DNA of 56,769 nt. It comes from JBMNNS01 sp050942625 (GTDB lineage Bacteria; Bacillota; Dethiobacteria; DTU022; UBA8154). The notes beneath the pieces are model-generated. The model was given only the letters and a program-made list of their open reading frames with translations. It did not search any database and had not been told where the DNA came from. This document shows positions 26,323-34,649 of this stretch, one piece after another (the stretch's first letter is position 1; each line of letters begins with the position of its first letter). Location of the stretch: NCBI GenBank assembly GCA_050942625.1, contig JBMNNS010000002.1, positions 1 to 56,769 on the forward strand. The letters are read 5' to 3'. A program made the position numbers and the translations under genes.

Positions 26323-26399
26323 CCCCTGTTTTACCAAACCTATCCCTGTGCTGTTTTTTTATTTAAAGTCAGTAAAACCAGCACATCGGTAAACAGGGG
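26323..26399 (-). terminator. Nested-hairpin terminator downstream of pyrE
   Basis: CCCCTGTTTTACC (26323-26335) pairs with GGTAAACAGGGG (26388-26399), one bulge. Inside it TGTGCTG (26347-26353) pairs with CAGCACA region (26379-26385), with flanking A/T pairing. On the minus strand the outer stem is followed by TTTTTATTTTT. Size and nesting are unusual for a simple terminator. Confidence 0.65.
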
Positions 26400-26486
26400 A
26401 ACATTAATTCCGGTAGTAGTTTTTCCCATTCGGTTCTTCATGGGGGCAAACTGCCTTCTTTTGCCGGCATTTTTATCAAACTGCCA

Positions 26487-27080
26487 TTATTGCAAATCAA
26501 TCCCCAGTTCATCAATGGTTATAAGGGCATCAAAGGAGATACCCCTACCTGCAAACAGTTCAGCGGCTCCCGCTTTTCTATCCAACAAGGCAATAACCTT
26601 AAGTATTTCATAACCACTGTTTTGTAATACCTCTACCGTACCCATCGCAGATGAACCTGTAGTAGCAACATCTTCAATAACTATTATCTTTGCTCCCTCT
26701 TTGAGGTCGGGCCCTTCTATCCTTTTATAATCCCCATGCTCTTTGGCTTTTTTTCGATCCACAAAATATTTAACCTTTTGAAAGAATGGTTCAAAATAGC
26801 TCAATGCGGCCAGGGCCCCCGCCATCGGGGCTGCACCCAAGGCCGCACCACCAATTGCGTCCACTTCAATACCCTTTATCTTTTCCATAATCCCTTTAGC
26901 CACCAAAAAAGCACCTTCAGGTAAGAGTAACAAGGATTTACTATTAAAATAGTGTTTACTTATTTTCCCTGAAGAAAGGGGAAACTCGCCTTTTTTATAG
27001 GCATATTCCTTAAACAAATAGAGGAGTCTTTCTTTATCAAAAGCCGGAAGCGAAAAATCAGGAGTATATTCTGTAACCAA
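26487..27080 (-). CDS. pyrE: Orotate phosphoribosyltransferase
   Basis: A 197-residue PyrE, which turns orotate and PRPP into OMP in pyrimidine synthesis. Seen: GEFPLSSGKISKHYFNSKSLLL near the N-terminus, the ligand loop FVDRKKAKEHGDYKRIEG and the PRPP signature IIVIEDVATTGSSA. The start is TTG, with GGTGGA 4-5 nt before it; no better start gives the right N-terminus. No other pyr gene is in the window. A TATAAT at 27125-27130 on the minus strand may be its -10 box. A nested hairpin terminator follows the gene. Confidence 0.93.
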   Translation of the reverse strand: MVTEYTPDFSLPAFDKERLLYLFKEYAYKKGEFPLSSGKISKHYFNSKSLLLLPEGAFLVAKGIMEKIKGIEVDAIGGAALGAAPMAGALAALSYFEPFFQKVKYFVDRKKAKEHGDYKRIEGPDLKEGAKIIVIEDVATTGSSAMGTVEVLQNSGYEILKVIALLDRKAGAAELFAGRGISFDALITIDELGIDLQ

Positions 27081-27197
27081 GGTTCCACCGCCCTGTCAAT
27101 TTTTTTAGAAACCAACTACCCTTGATTATACAATAGTTTATTTGCATTTAAAAGCAAGCCGTTTAACCCAAACCCCGAGCCAGGTCTTTATCATGAT

Positions 27198-27238
27198 GTA
27201 GGGGATGGAACCGGGAAGACCCGTGGTCGCCCGCCGGT
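27198..27238. repeat. GTAGGGG palindromic repeat copy
   Basis: GTAGGGG followed by CCGGGAAGACCCG and GTGGTCGCCCGCCGG forms a GC-rich imperfect hairpin in an otherwise AT-rich gap. It resembles the perfect hairpin at 52034-52052. Similar GTAGGGGCGACC palindromes are known as dispersed repeats in several bacterial groups. Confidence 0.45.
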
Positions 27239-27252
27239 AATTTTTAATGGCA

Positions 27253-28431
27253 TTATAGAGAGGCAGACTTTAACCAGGGTTTTTCAAAAAGTAGCCTTAA
27301 CTGCTCATAGGCAATAAGAATATTTTGCTGCTGGAATTCCAATTGCGCAAGAGCAAGCCCTGCCTGCTGCCGATCAATGGCCAAGGCCATACCTAAATTA
27401 TAATATACAGTGACCTTGTTTAGGGCATTTTGTGCTTTTACTAGATTTGTTTCCAAAAGGGCATACTGGTTTTCCAACTGTTGAAGTTGATTATATAACG
27501 AATGGATTGTCGTCTCCAGGTTTTCCTTCAGCGCGGCCAGGTCATTCTTTTCCTTTATTACATCGATCTCCCTTACCTTATAGGGAGGGGCCCCCACATT
27601 ATATGTATACAGATCCAGCCCATACTCCGCCAGCTTTATTTTTTGTTCCTGCAACCACAATACGGGATTTTCATTAAGTAACCGGGTTATATGATGTTCA
27701 AGGTCAATATCCCCCTGCCAGTCAGGAACAAATTCACCCTGAAGGATTGCCCTTTCGTCCTGCCCCAGACCAAGAAGCATATTAAAGTCAAGGTAAGCTT
27801 TTTCCAACTGCTTTTCCAGGGCTTTCCTTTTCTGTTGTTCTTCATTATACTCATCCCTGACAGTCTGAAGGTTGAAGGGGCTTTCCATACCGCATTTCAC
27901 TTTTATTTCTGCCTGCTGCATTTTTTTTGCTGCTAGTTCCAGTGCAAGATCAGCTATTTTTAGCTCGCCTGTTTTTTTTAAAACCTCATCATAGGCGTTT
28001 CTCACCTGGAAAGCCAGGGCATCTTCCATTATTTCTACCTGTTTACGTGCCATCTGCCAGGAAATATCCGCCTGGACAAAATTTAAAAGCAATTCACGGT
28101 CGAGGGCATCCTCATAGCTATAACCTGGCCCAACTGGTGTAAAACCCATATTACGCATCCCAGCCAGATGGCTGCGCATTTCTTCTGCCTGGATAACATT
28201 CTGTCTGGCATTTTGCAGTTCTAAGCTTTTTTTTAGGGCCAGCTCTACTGCATCCTCATAGGTAAGATAAGGGGGTTTTCCTTTATCCTGTATATCATCA
28301 GCCATTACCTCTACTTGCTTTTCCTTGTTATTGTTAAGCATAGCTGCTTCAGGGGAAGCTGTAACGGTAGGGGTTGCTATGGCAAGCGTTAAAAAGACAA
28401 TGGCAAAAATACCGAATATATATTTTCTCAT
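27253..28431 (-). CDS. TolC-family coiled-coil protein
   Basis: A 392-residue exported protein. A signal peptide (residues about 1-26) is followed by two long antiparallel helical repeats of the outer-membrane-efflux (TolC) kind: YLTYEDAVELALKKSLELQNARQNV and YYNLGMALAIDRQQAGLALAQLEFQQQNILIAYEQLRLL. The family in Firmicutes occurs without a classic outer membrane; whether it forms a channel there is unknown. No periplasmic adaptor or pump gene is adjacent. It is last in a unit with two copper-amine-oxidase-N-domain proteins (16 bp gap to the nearest), which suggests an envelope role. Confidence 0.85.
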   Translation of the reverse strand: MRKYIFGIFAIVFLTLAIATPTVTASPEAAMLNNNKEKQVEVMADDIQDKGKPPYLTYEDAVELALKKSLELQNARQNVIQAEEMRSHLAGMRNMGFTPVGPGYSYEDALDRELLLNFVQADISWQMARKQVEIMEDALAFQVRNAYDEVLKKTGELKIADLALELAAKKMQQAEIKVKCGMESPFNLQTVRDEYNEEQQKRKALEKQLEKAYLDFNMLLGLGQDERAILQGEFVPDWQGDIDLEHHITRLLNENPVLWLQEQKIKLAEYGLDLYTYNVGAPPYKVREIDVIKEKNDLAALKENLETTIHSLYNQLQQLENQYALLETNLVKAQNALNKVTVYYNLGMALAIDRQQAGLALAQLEFQQQNILIAYEQLRLLFEKPWLKSASL

Positions 28432-28447
28432 TAATCCTTCTCCTTAT

Positions 28448-29212
28448 TTAAGAGTCAAGCTTAATGGCAAATTCAACTGTTGTTGTCTCCTGTTTTAGAT
28501 CATTATAAAGAAGGGTTAGTTCCAGAAACATTTCCTTACTGTTTTCAGGAATAAGCGGCAGCATTACATAACCTTCCTCGGTCGTTTCATGGAGAATATC
28601 ATTATACCATCGCTGATCAAAGGTATAATGCATTATATCGCTAGTTTTGTACTCTTTCCCATCCACAATAGCTTTTGTTTTTGTCTGAAGAAGTTGCAGG
28701 GGCACTGGTTTTTTGTTTTCAAGCTTGAGATAAATACGGGTATAATAATCACCCCTTATTAAACCTGTTACTGCAATATTAAAGTCCGCCAGGGTTCTGG
28801 ATATAGGAAGGCTTTGATAATTACCGGCAGGCTGCCCCTCTGTCTGGGTTTCAGTTTCCCCTATTTTCAATTTTAATTCTTTTATTTCTTTTTCCAGTGC
28901 CTGTATTTCTTTTTGTAAAGCCAGGCACTCGGCATCAGGTTTTGTATCATAGCTTACAATTTTCGACAATTGATCCCAGCTTACCTCTGCTCCTAATCGT
29001 TCAGCAATAAAACGGATAGGGACATAGATGCGATCTTTATAAAATAAAGCAGTATAGCCTGGAGGTAAAGTTTCTGTTTGGCCATTAAATTTAAAAACAA
29101 TATCCCCGTCCTTCAGTACTGATACCCAGCCTGCCAACGCACCTACAGGCAAAGCACAAAGCACCCCAACGATGATCCCAATTACAACCATTTTGTATTT
29201 TTTCAAATACAT
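28448..29212 (-). CDS. Exported protein with Cu-amine-oxidase N-terminal domain
   Basis: A 254-residue protein with a signal peptide/anchor (MVVIGIIVGVLCALPVGALAG), one stalk-like Cu_amine_oxidN1 domain (residues about 30-95, DRIYVPIRFIAERLGAEVSWDQ), a Glu/Lys coiled coil (ALQKEIQALEKEIKELKLKIGE) and a C-terminal beta-rich domain (about 135-254) that I do not recognise. No copper-binding catalytic motif is present: the domain acts as a binding or structural module, not as an oxidase. It lies between the S-layer-like gene and the TolC-like gene in one unit. Confidence 0.82.
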   Translation of the reverse strand: MYLKKYKMVVIGIIVGVLCALPVGALAGWVSVLKDGDIVFKFNGQTETLPPGYTALFYKDRIYVPIRFIAERLGAEVSWDQLSKIVSYDTKPDAECLALQKEIQALEKEIKELKLKIGETETQTEGQPAGNYQSLPISRTLADFNIAVTGLIRGDYYTRIYLKLENKKPVPLQLLQTKTKAIVDGKEYKTSDIMHYTFDQRWYNDILHETTEEGYVMLPLIPENSKEMFLELTLLYNDLKQETTTVEFAIKLDS

Positions 29213-29234
29213 ATTCCTTTCTCTCCTGGTTTAT

Positions 29235-29266
29235 GTAAAAAGGACCCCTATAGGAGTCCTTTTTAC
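29235..29266 (-). terminator. Terminator-like perfect hairpin after the S-layer-like gene
   Basis: GTAAAAAGGAC and GTCCTTTTTAC flank CCCTATAGGA, a near-perfect 32-bp palindrome with T-runs on both strands. Its place just after the S-layer-like stop may lower expression of the two downstream genes relative to it. Confidence 0.75.
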
Positions 29267-29286
29267 ATTTATTTTACATACCCAAG

Positions 29287-31446
29287 TTACTGACTTACGG
29301 TTACCTGTCTTGTATCGGGATCCCAATCGATAGTTGCACCAAGTGCCTGACCTAGCCAGCGAATAGGTAGCATGGTACGGCCCTCAGTGATTTCAGGAGC
29401 AACATCCATGCTAATGCTTACACCATTAACCAGCATAATCTGGCTGCCAATGGTTACCTGTGCAATACGGCCATCTTTGAAGACTGTTACTGCCCTGGTA
29501 ACAGGATCCCAGATAATGTTTTCTTCATTAACGCCAAGAGCATAAGCTACAAAACGCAACGGTAAGAAGGTACGATCGCCCTTAATATAAGGGGCTACAT
29601 CCATGGTCTTTTCTACTGTTTTATTGTCCTCAACCACTGTGTAGGTAGTGCTACCAATTGTAAAGACCGAGGTTGAACGAACCTCACCTGGAGCAGGCGT
29701 AATAACGTTGGCAAAGACAAACTCTACAACATAGTCTGTGTCGAAATAAACCGGTGTTTTGATAGTTGCTCTTGGCTCATCATTTTTCACAAGAACATCT
29801 CCACCGATGGCAGCCTTAAATTCACCTTCTGGCACGGTCCGATCCAGGGTCAGTTTGACATCCGATATTTTGAGCGTTGATGTTCTGGTACTGCTGGAGT
29901 CAACCGGAATAATGAGTTCACGTTTATCATCGCTCAGCCTTACCTTACCGATTTCCAGGTTACCTTCCGTTACATCCACATCTGGGGTAGAAGCAAATTC
30001 AATACCCTTGGGTAAGGTTACGGTTAAATCCCTGGATAGCCCTCCGCTATAATGTTCAAACTGGTCATCAATTCTTGCTTTTGCAGTTTCAGTGATAATG
30101 ATGTCCGGTGCCGGTTGGTCCTGCACACCAATTTTCAGGTCGGTGGCTGCTACTTCTGCGGTAATGGGTGGTACAGCCTCAGCGATGACGACCTCTTGTC
30201 TTTCCATGCTGGCGCCACTAAATTCTGCAACAATATCCCCACTTTTGTCTGCTTCAATACTTAAAAGCAGTTCGAATTCATACTTGATTTTTCCTGAATC
30301 TTTTTCTTCTACCTTGATAAAAAGTTCGTTTTGCCTGCTGCCAACTTCACCTTTTTCGGCATCACCTGTAATTGTAACTTCGCCGTCTTCATTGGGAACA
30401 ATCTTTACCCATTCCGGTAAAATAACGGCGATTTCTCTGCCGGCAATCAGCGACTTTTCAAGGGTTTCTTCAATCGTAATCTTGGCGGTTTTTTGATCCC
30501 ACATACCAGCAACCAGTTCTTTTACCTCTTTGACAGAAGCCTCTACACCATAATCCATGCGCTTGGCTACCAACAGTTCGGTTGCTGTTACCTTATCACC
30601 GTCAATATCCAGTACAACGTCCCCATAGGAGGCATCCCTGTCGGCAGCAATTTTAAGCCCACTAATAAAGATCGAACCACGGGCACCGCCAACCTTGCCA
30701 GTAGGATCAAATTTGAATGTTAATGTTCTTTTGTTTTCTCCTTCAATATCAAGGTCATAGGCACCATAGGCTCCTGCCAAACCCCCTTTGGGCTCAATAA
30801 CCACTCCGTCTGTTCCATCCCAGGAATACTTTGGAGGTAGCTTCAATTTAATAGTCTGCTCTTTATTACCCAGCGCACCGATCCTGGTTTCATCAATACG
30901 AAGGGTTGCCAGACTTCCATACCTGCCGCCAAACTTATTTACCTTTTCAATTGAGCTAATGGTTTTACCTTCAGCAGATACGGCAAAAACATAGGTTCCC
31001 CCTGTAACTGCACTATCGCGGGGGTCAACGGTTACTTTTGCTTCGCCCTCTTCTGTGATTTCTGTTAGCATGGGCACCCTGATTTCTACATTATCTGAAC
31101 CGGATATGTTGTTAACAGTTATACCGAGAATTTTTTTCGAAATATAATCTACCTCAACTGTAGCGTTTGCTACATCAACTGCCCCTTCTGCTGTTATTTT
31201 ATCTTTGAGCCAGCTAGCATTGGTTAAAGCTAATTCAAAATAATCGCCATTAGAAAAATCACCAATGTTTTTTTCCCTGATCCTTAGGAAAGGTGCAGTG
31301 TCCTTATCCTCAAACTTATCATCCTTGGATACCTGCGGCACCTTGTTTACACTATTCTCCGATGCTGCAAATGCCGGAATGGCAAGTGACAAAACAAAAA
31401 ACGCAAGGCAGAGAACAGTAAGTACTTTTTTTGTTGACCTTTTCAT
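29287..31446 (-). CDS. S-layer-like exported protein with C-terminal Cu-amine-oxidase-N domains
   Basis: A 719-residue secreted protein. Signal peptide in 1-27 ending AIPAFA-ASEN. Residues about 50-590 are acidic beta-sandwich repeats (for instance EVRIPMLTEITEEGEAKVTVDP; repeated SxxxIxLxE-type strands), low in Cys and Trp, like S-layer proteins. The C-terminus has two half-repeats of a Cu_amine_oxidN1 module (DRTFLPLRFVAYALG with WDPVTRAVTV; GRTMLPIRWLGQALGATIDWDPDTRQVTV). No SLH motif is present, so wall contact may run through the C-terminal module. ATG with GGAGGAGGAAG. A strong structured leader lies upstream, as in highly expressed surface-protein genes. Confidence 0.85.
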   Translation of the reverse strand: MKRSTKKVLTVLCLAFFVLSLAIPAFAASENSVNKVPQVSKDDKFEDKDTAPFLRIREKNIGDFSNGDYFELALTNASWLKDKITAEGAVDVANATVEVDYISKKILGITVNNISGSDNVEIRVPMLTEITEEGEAKVTVDPRDSAVTGGTYVFAVSAEGKTISSIEKVNKFGGRYGSLATLRIDETRIGALGNKEQTIKLKLPPKYSWDGTDGVVIEPKGGLAGAYGAYDLDIEGENKRTLTFKFDPTGKVGGARGSIFISGLKIAADRDASYGDVVLDIDGDKVTATELLVAKRMDYGVEASVKEVKELVAGMWDQKTAKITIEETLEKSLIAGREIAVILPEWVKIVPNEDGEVTITGDAEKGEVGSRQNELFIKVEEKDSGKIKYEFELLLSIEADKSGDIVAEFSGASMERQEVVIAEAVPPITAEVAATDLKIGVQDQPAPDIIITETAKARIDDQFEHYSGGLSRDLTVTLPKGIEFASTPDVDVTEGNLEIGKVRLSDDKRELIIPVDSSSTRTSTLKISDVKLTLDRTVPEGEFKAAIGGDVLVKNDEPRATIKTPVYFDTDYVVEFVFANVITPAPGEVRSTSVFTIGSTTYTVVEDNKTVEKTMDVAPYIKGDRTFLPLRFVAYALGVNEENIIWDPVTRAVTVFKDGRIAQVTIGSQIMLVNGVSISMDVAPEITEGRTMLPIRWLGQALGATIDWDPDTRQVTVSQ

Positions 31447-31562
31447 TACTTTTCTTCCTCCTCCTGAATTTAGGTTCTTTGGAACAACAATTCACTGAGC
31501 TAAAGCTTTGTCCATGCTTCTCCCAGGCATCCCTCCTTTTATGTTCTACGTTAATTTTGTTT

Positions 31563-31645
31563 CCTGGTTTGCCGGCAGAACCTTGCCTGTTTAACCAGGT
31601 CCTGCTGTTTAGGAAATTCCGCATTAAACGGAAATACCTGCCAAT
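31563..31645 (-). ncRNA. Structured 5' leader of the S-layer-like gene
   Basis: On the minus strand the leader shows TTCCG/CGGAA closing a 7-nt loop (31620-31637), preceded by GGCAGG and followed by AACAGCAGGAC, then a larger hairpin CCTGGTT (31593-31599) pairing with AACCAGG (31563-31569) that contains an inner GGCA/TGCC hairpin. It resembles conserved leaders I associate with surface-protein genes of Peptococcaceae, but I cannot name a family. It is not a c-di-GMP riboswitch by its core sequence. Its place over 110 nt before the start suggests a regulatory or mRNA-stabilising leader. Confidence 0.45.
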
Positions 31646-31782
31646 TACATCTTCTACGTTGGATCACTTTTCCCTTTTTCTACTGCAAAAAGTGCTTGGT
31701 AAGAGCAAATAAGGATCTTTTGAAAATAAATGTGTTTCTTACCAACCCTTCACTACCCTATAACGCATCTTTTTGTGAAAGG

Positions 31783-33366
31783 TTACTCATTCCCATATTT
31801 TTTTTTAAAAATAGTAGGATTTTGTTTCATGAAGCTTTTTGCGAAAGTTAAAACCTGATTAACCTCAGGCAAGCGTAGAAGAAAAGCAAAGAGGAAATAG
31901 GCAACTGCCCCCAGGAAGGTCGTTGTCACCAGAATAAATATGCCGCCGGGTAGACTTGCAAACATGCTAACCAGGGCTGATAAATAAAAATGGAGGAGGA
32001 TTGCCATTAACGTAGTTATCATAAAGGAACGACAAAGGGGTATAAAAATGAGGTTTTTAATAGATAAGTCCAGGCGGCGTGAAAGGAGAATTAAAAGCCA
32101 TAGGGAACCCAGTATAAATGAAAGAGATGTGCCCAGAGCAATACCACCATGCCCTAAAACAGGCATGAGTAGCAGGTTAAAAAGGGCGTTGGAGCCTACC
32201 ATGGCTGTATTTACCCAGACAAGGACTTTTACCTCCTGCAGGGCAAAAAAAATGCGGTTGCAGAAACAATGAAGGGCAAAACCAACCAGCCCTGGGGTAT
32301 AAAATAGAAGTGCTGTGGCAGTCAGATTAGTAGCTGAAGCATCAAAAGCGCCACGCTGGAACAGGAGTTCCACCAGGGGCCGGCGGAGCAAAATTAAACC
32401 GGCTGCCATGGGGAGCAGCAGGAAAAAAAAGAAGGAAATGCCCTGCCTGATATGCTGTTTAAAAAAGTCTAGCTCGCTTTTGGCATGCAATTCAACCAGT
32501 TGTGGGTAGAGGATAATGATTATGGCGGATACGAAAATAGCCTGTGGGAGCATGTAGATACGTTCTGCGTAATTAAGGGCGGCAATGCTTCCCGGCGCAA
32601 GAAAGGAGGCAAAAAGACGGTCGACTAAGTGTTTAAGTTCTATGACAGCGCTGGAAAGGATAATGGCCGGCAGCAGTGAATAGATCTTTTTTAAACCCGG
32701 GTGCTGTGTAGAGAAACCACGCCGAAAATTAAAAGGAACCCGGCACAAGGATGGGAGCTGGATAACCAGTTGAGAAACAATTGCCAGGAGGCTGCCCCAG
32801 GCCAGGCCAGTTACTCCATAGTGCAGGCCCAGATAAAGGGCACTAAGGATAATAATGAGGTTATGGGGAACATTGACCAGAGCAGGAATCAAAAAGCGCT
32901 GGTAGCTGTTTAGAAAGCCGGAAGCGAGGCCAGCCAGGCCCACAAAAAAGATGCCCGGGAGCATAATACGCATCAATCTCACCGTAAGGGTAAAAATCTC
33001 TCCCTTAAAGCCGGGGGCTAGCAGAAAAACTAACTGGGGGGCAAAAATGATGCCCAAAACAACCAAAACTAAGAGAGCGATTGCCACAAAGAAAGTTAGT
33101 GAATTTAGAAAAAAGGGAGCATCCTCGTCCCCCTTATAAGGCGCAAAAACAGTAATAAAAGTGCTCTTGAGTGCATCGCTGAAAGAATAAAATAAAATGG
33201 TGGGTAACAGCACTGCCACGAGGTAAGCATCTGCTTCCATTGTCGTTCCGAAACGGTAAGCAATGGCCATCTCCCGGAAAAACCCCAGGACACGGCTTAA
33301 AATAGTAGCCAGCATAATCATGCTGACGGACCTAATAAAGAAAAGGCTGTTTTGTTCTTTGTGCAA
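31783..33366 (-). CDS. murJ: Lipid II flippase MurJ/MviN family
   Basis: A 527-residue membrane protein with about 14 segments and the MviN blocks LATILSRVLGFFREMAIAYRFGTT, DAYLVAVLLPTILF, GLAGLASGFLNSYQRFLIPAL and PQAIFVSAIIIILYP. It moves lipid-linked precursors across the membrane, lipid II in the studied family; a flippase for the neighbouring secondary polymer is also possible. I use the TTG at 33366: AAGGAGG stands 8 nt before it, while the ATG at 33402 has none. It is the outermost gene of the polysaccharide locus. Confidence 0.9.
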   Translation of the reverse strand: MHKEQNSLFFIRSVSMIMLATILSRVLGFFREMAIAYRFGTTMEADAYLVAVLLPTILFYSFSDALKSTFITVFAPYKGDEDAPFFLNSLTFFVAIALLVLVVLGIIFAPQLVFLLAPGFKGEIFTLTVRLMRIMLPGIFFVGLAGLASGFLNSYQRFLIPALVNVPHNLIIILSALYLGLHYGVTGLAWGSLLAIVSQLVIQLPSLCRVPFNFRRGFSTQHPGLKKIYSLLPAIILSSAVIELKHLVDRLFASFLAPGSIAALNYAERIYMLPQAIFVSAIIIILYPQLVELHAKSELDFFKQHIRQGISFFFFLLLPMAAGLILLRRPLVELLFQRGAFDASATNLTATALLFYTPGLVGFALHCFCNRIFFALQEVKVLVWVNTAMVGSNALFNLLLMPVLGHGGIALGTSLSFILGSLWLLILLSRRLDLSIKNLIFIPLCRSFMITTLMAILLHFYLSALVSMFASLPGGIFILVTTTFLGAVAYFLFAFLLRLPEVNQVLTFAKSFMKQNPTIFKKKYGNE

Positions 33367-33523
33367 ATGAGCGTCCTCCTTGTAGTGGGATCCGTTTATC
33401 ATTGGTTTTATCGTTCATTCAGAATGACAGGGTTTGGACAGTATACCCCCCCAGGGGGTACTTTTCAACGGGTTGTCGCCAATAGACTAGTTACACAAGG
33501 TTAATGAAAATCCTGCCTTGAGA

Positions 33524-33532
33524 TGTTATAAT
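33524..33532 (+). promoter_or_regulatory. Predicted extended -10 promoter for the GNAT-like gene
   Basis: TGTTATAAT fits an extended -10 box (TG at 33524-33525, TATAAT 33527-33532). The -35 region is poor. It lies about 58 bp before the TTG start at 33590 and inside the longer frame, supporting the shorter gene. Confidence 0.5.
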
Positions 33533-33589
33533 AAAAAAGACAGTATTCATTTTAGAAATAATAATGCTTTGCAGCAGGGGGTATACTAT

Positions 33590-34621
33590 TTGCTTAAGGT
33601 AAAAGGGTATCAACAGGGAGATGAAAATAACATTTTAGCCCTGTTCAACAAAATCTTTGGGGAAAAACGGAGTAATGATTATTGGCTATGGGAAAATATG
33701 GAGAACCCCCGGGGTGAAAGCATTATTGCCCTTCTAAAGGATAGTGATGACAAAATCAGGGGGCATCTCTGCCTCCATGTTTCCCTTTTCAAAGTAGGCG
33801 AACAGTACCTTGCTGCCGGGCAACGCATTAATTCCATGCTGGACAGAGAATTCCGGCAAAAGGGTAATTTTGCAAGGATGTATGATTATATCTATCAAAA
33901 CAGCAGGGAAAGAGGTATATCTTTCATGTTCGGCTTCCCCAATAAGCAAGCCCTGGGGGCCCTGAACAAAATAACCGATATCAAGGATCTGGGGGAAATC
34001 CCCCGCTATGTCAAATTCTATGATGGGTCCAAAGCAGCAAAGCACTTTTTCAGCAATCGTTTTATAGTTCTAATTACCGGTTTTGCGCTGCAGGGACTGG
34101 AAAAGCTTGGAAGAAAAAAAGTGGTAAAAGATAGCAGGGTATTTGAAGTAAAGGCTTTCGATTCCCGCTTTGACAGGTTGTGGTTTGAAGCCAGCAAATC
34201 CCTGGATATTGCAACTGTCCGGGACAGCGTTTATTTAAACTGGCGCTATACTAATTCACCAAGGAACTATAAAATTTGGGCCTGTGAGGAAAAGGATGGT
34301 CACATTTCCGGCTATCTTGTCCTGTTTTGCGAAGATGACATGGGCCATATTATTGACCTATTGGCCCTTGACTATAAAAACGTCATTCCAGCACTGCTCG
34401 GGCGCGCCGATGAATATTGCAGTAATAGATGCCATACACTTTCCTGCTGGTGCCTGGATCAAGGCCAGGTCTCAACCGTACTCAAAAACCATGGTTTTCT
34501 GCGCATCAAAAGTCACAATAAAATAGTTTTTAATAGCGTGGATTGTACTACAGAACAGGAAAATCTTCTAAAGAATAGCGGAAATTGGTATATAACAATG
34601 GGTGATTCGGATTATAAATAA
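33590..34621 (+). CDS. GNAT-like acyltransferase
   Basis: A 343-residue cytosolic protein with a GNAT (Acetyltransf_9-like) N-terminal part (NILALFNKIFGEKRSNDYWLWENMENPRGESIIALLKDSDDKIRGHLCLHVSLFKVG in pieces; AAGQRINSMLDREFRQKGNFARMYDYIYQ) and a second GNAT-like half toward the C-terminus. Such double-GNAT proteins appear in polysaccharide loci and act on sugar amines. TTG start with GGGGG 8 nt upstream; an ATG-like frame from 33518 lies upstream of the promoter's -10 box. A PIG-L deacetylase gene follows 28 bp downstream, so N-deacetylation and re-acylation of a sugar is a reasonable guess. Confidence 0.75.
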   Translation: MLKVKGYQQGDENNILALFNKIFGEKRSNDYWLWENMENPRGESIIALLKDSDDKIRGHLCLHVSLFKVGEQYLAAGQRINSMLDREFRQKGNFARMYDYIYQNSRERGISFMFGFPNKQALGALNKITDIKDLGEIPRYVKFYDGSKAAKHFFSNRFIVLITGFALQGLEKLGRKKVVKDSRVFEVKAFDSRFDRLWFEASKSLDIATVRDSVYLNWRYTNSPRNYKIWACEEKDGHISGYLVLFCEDDMGHIIDLLALDYKNVIPALLGRADEYCSNRCHTLSCWCLDQGQVSTVLKNHGFLRIKSHNKIVFNSVDCTTEQENLLKNSGNWYITMGDSDYK

Positions 34622-34649
34622 GCAAATAATAAATTGAAAGGCCGAAAAA

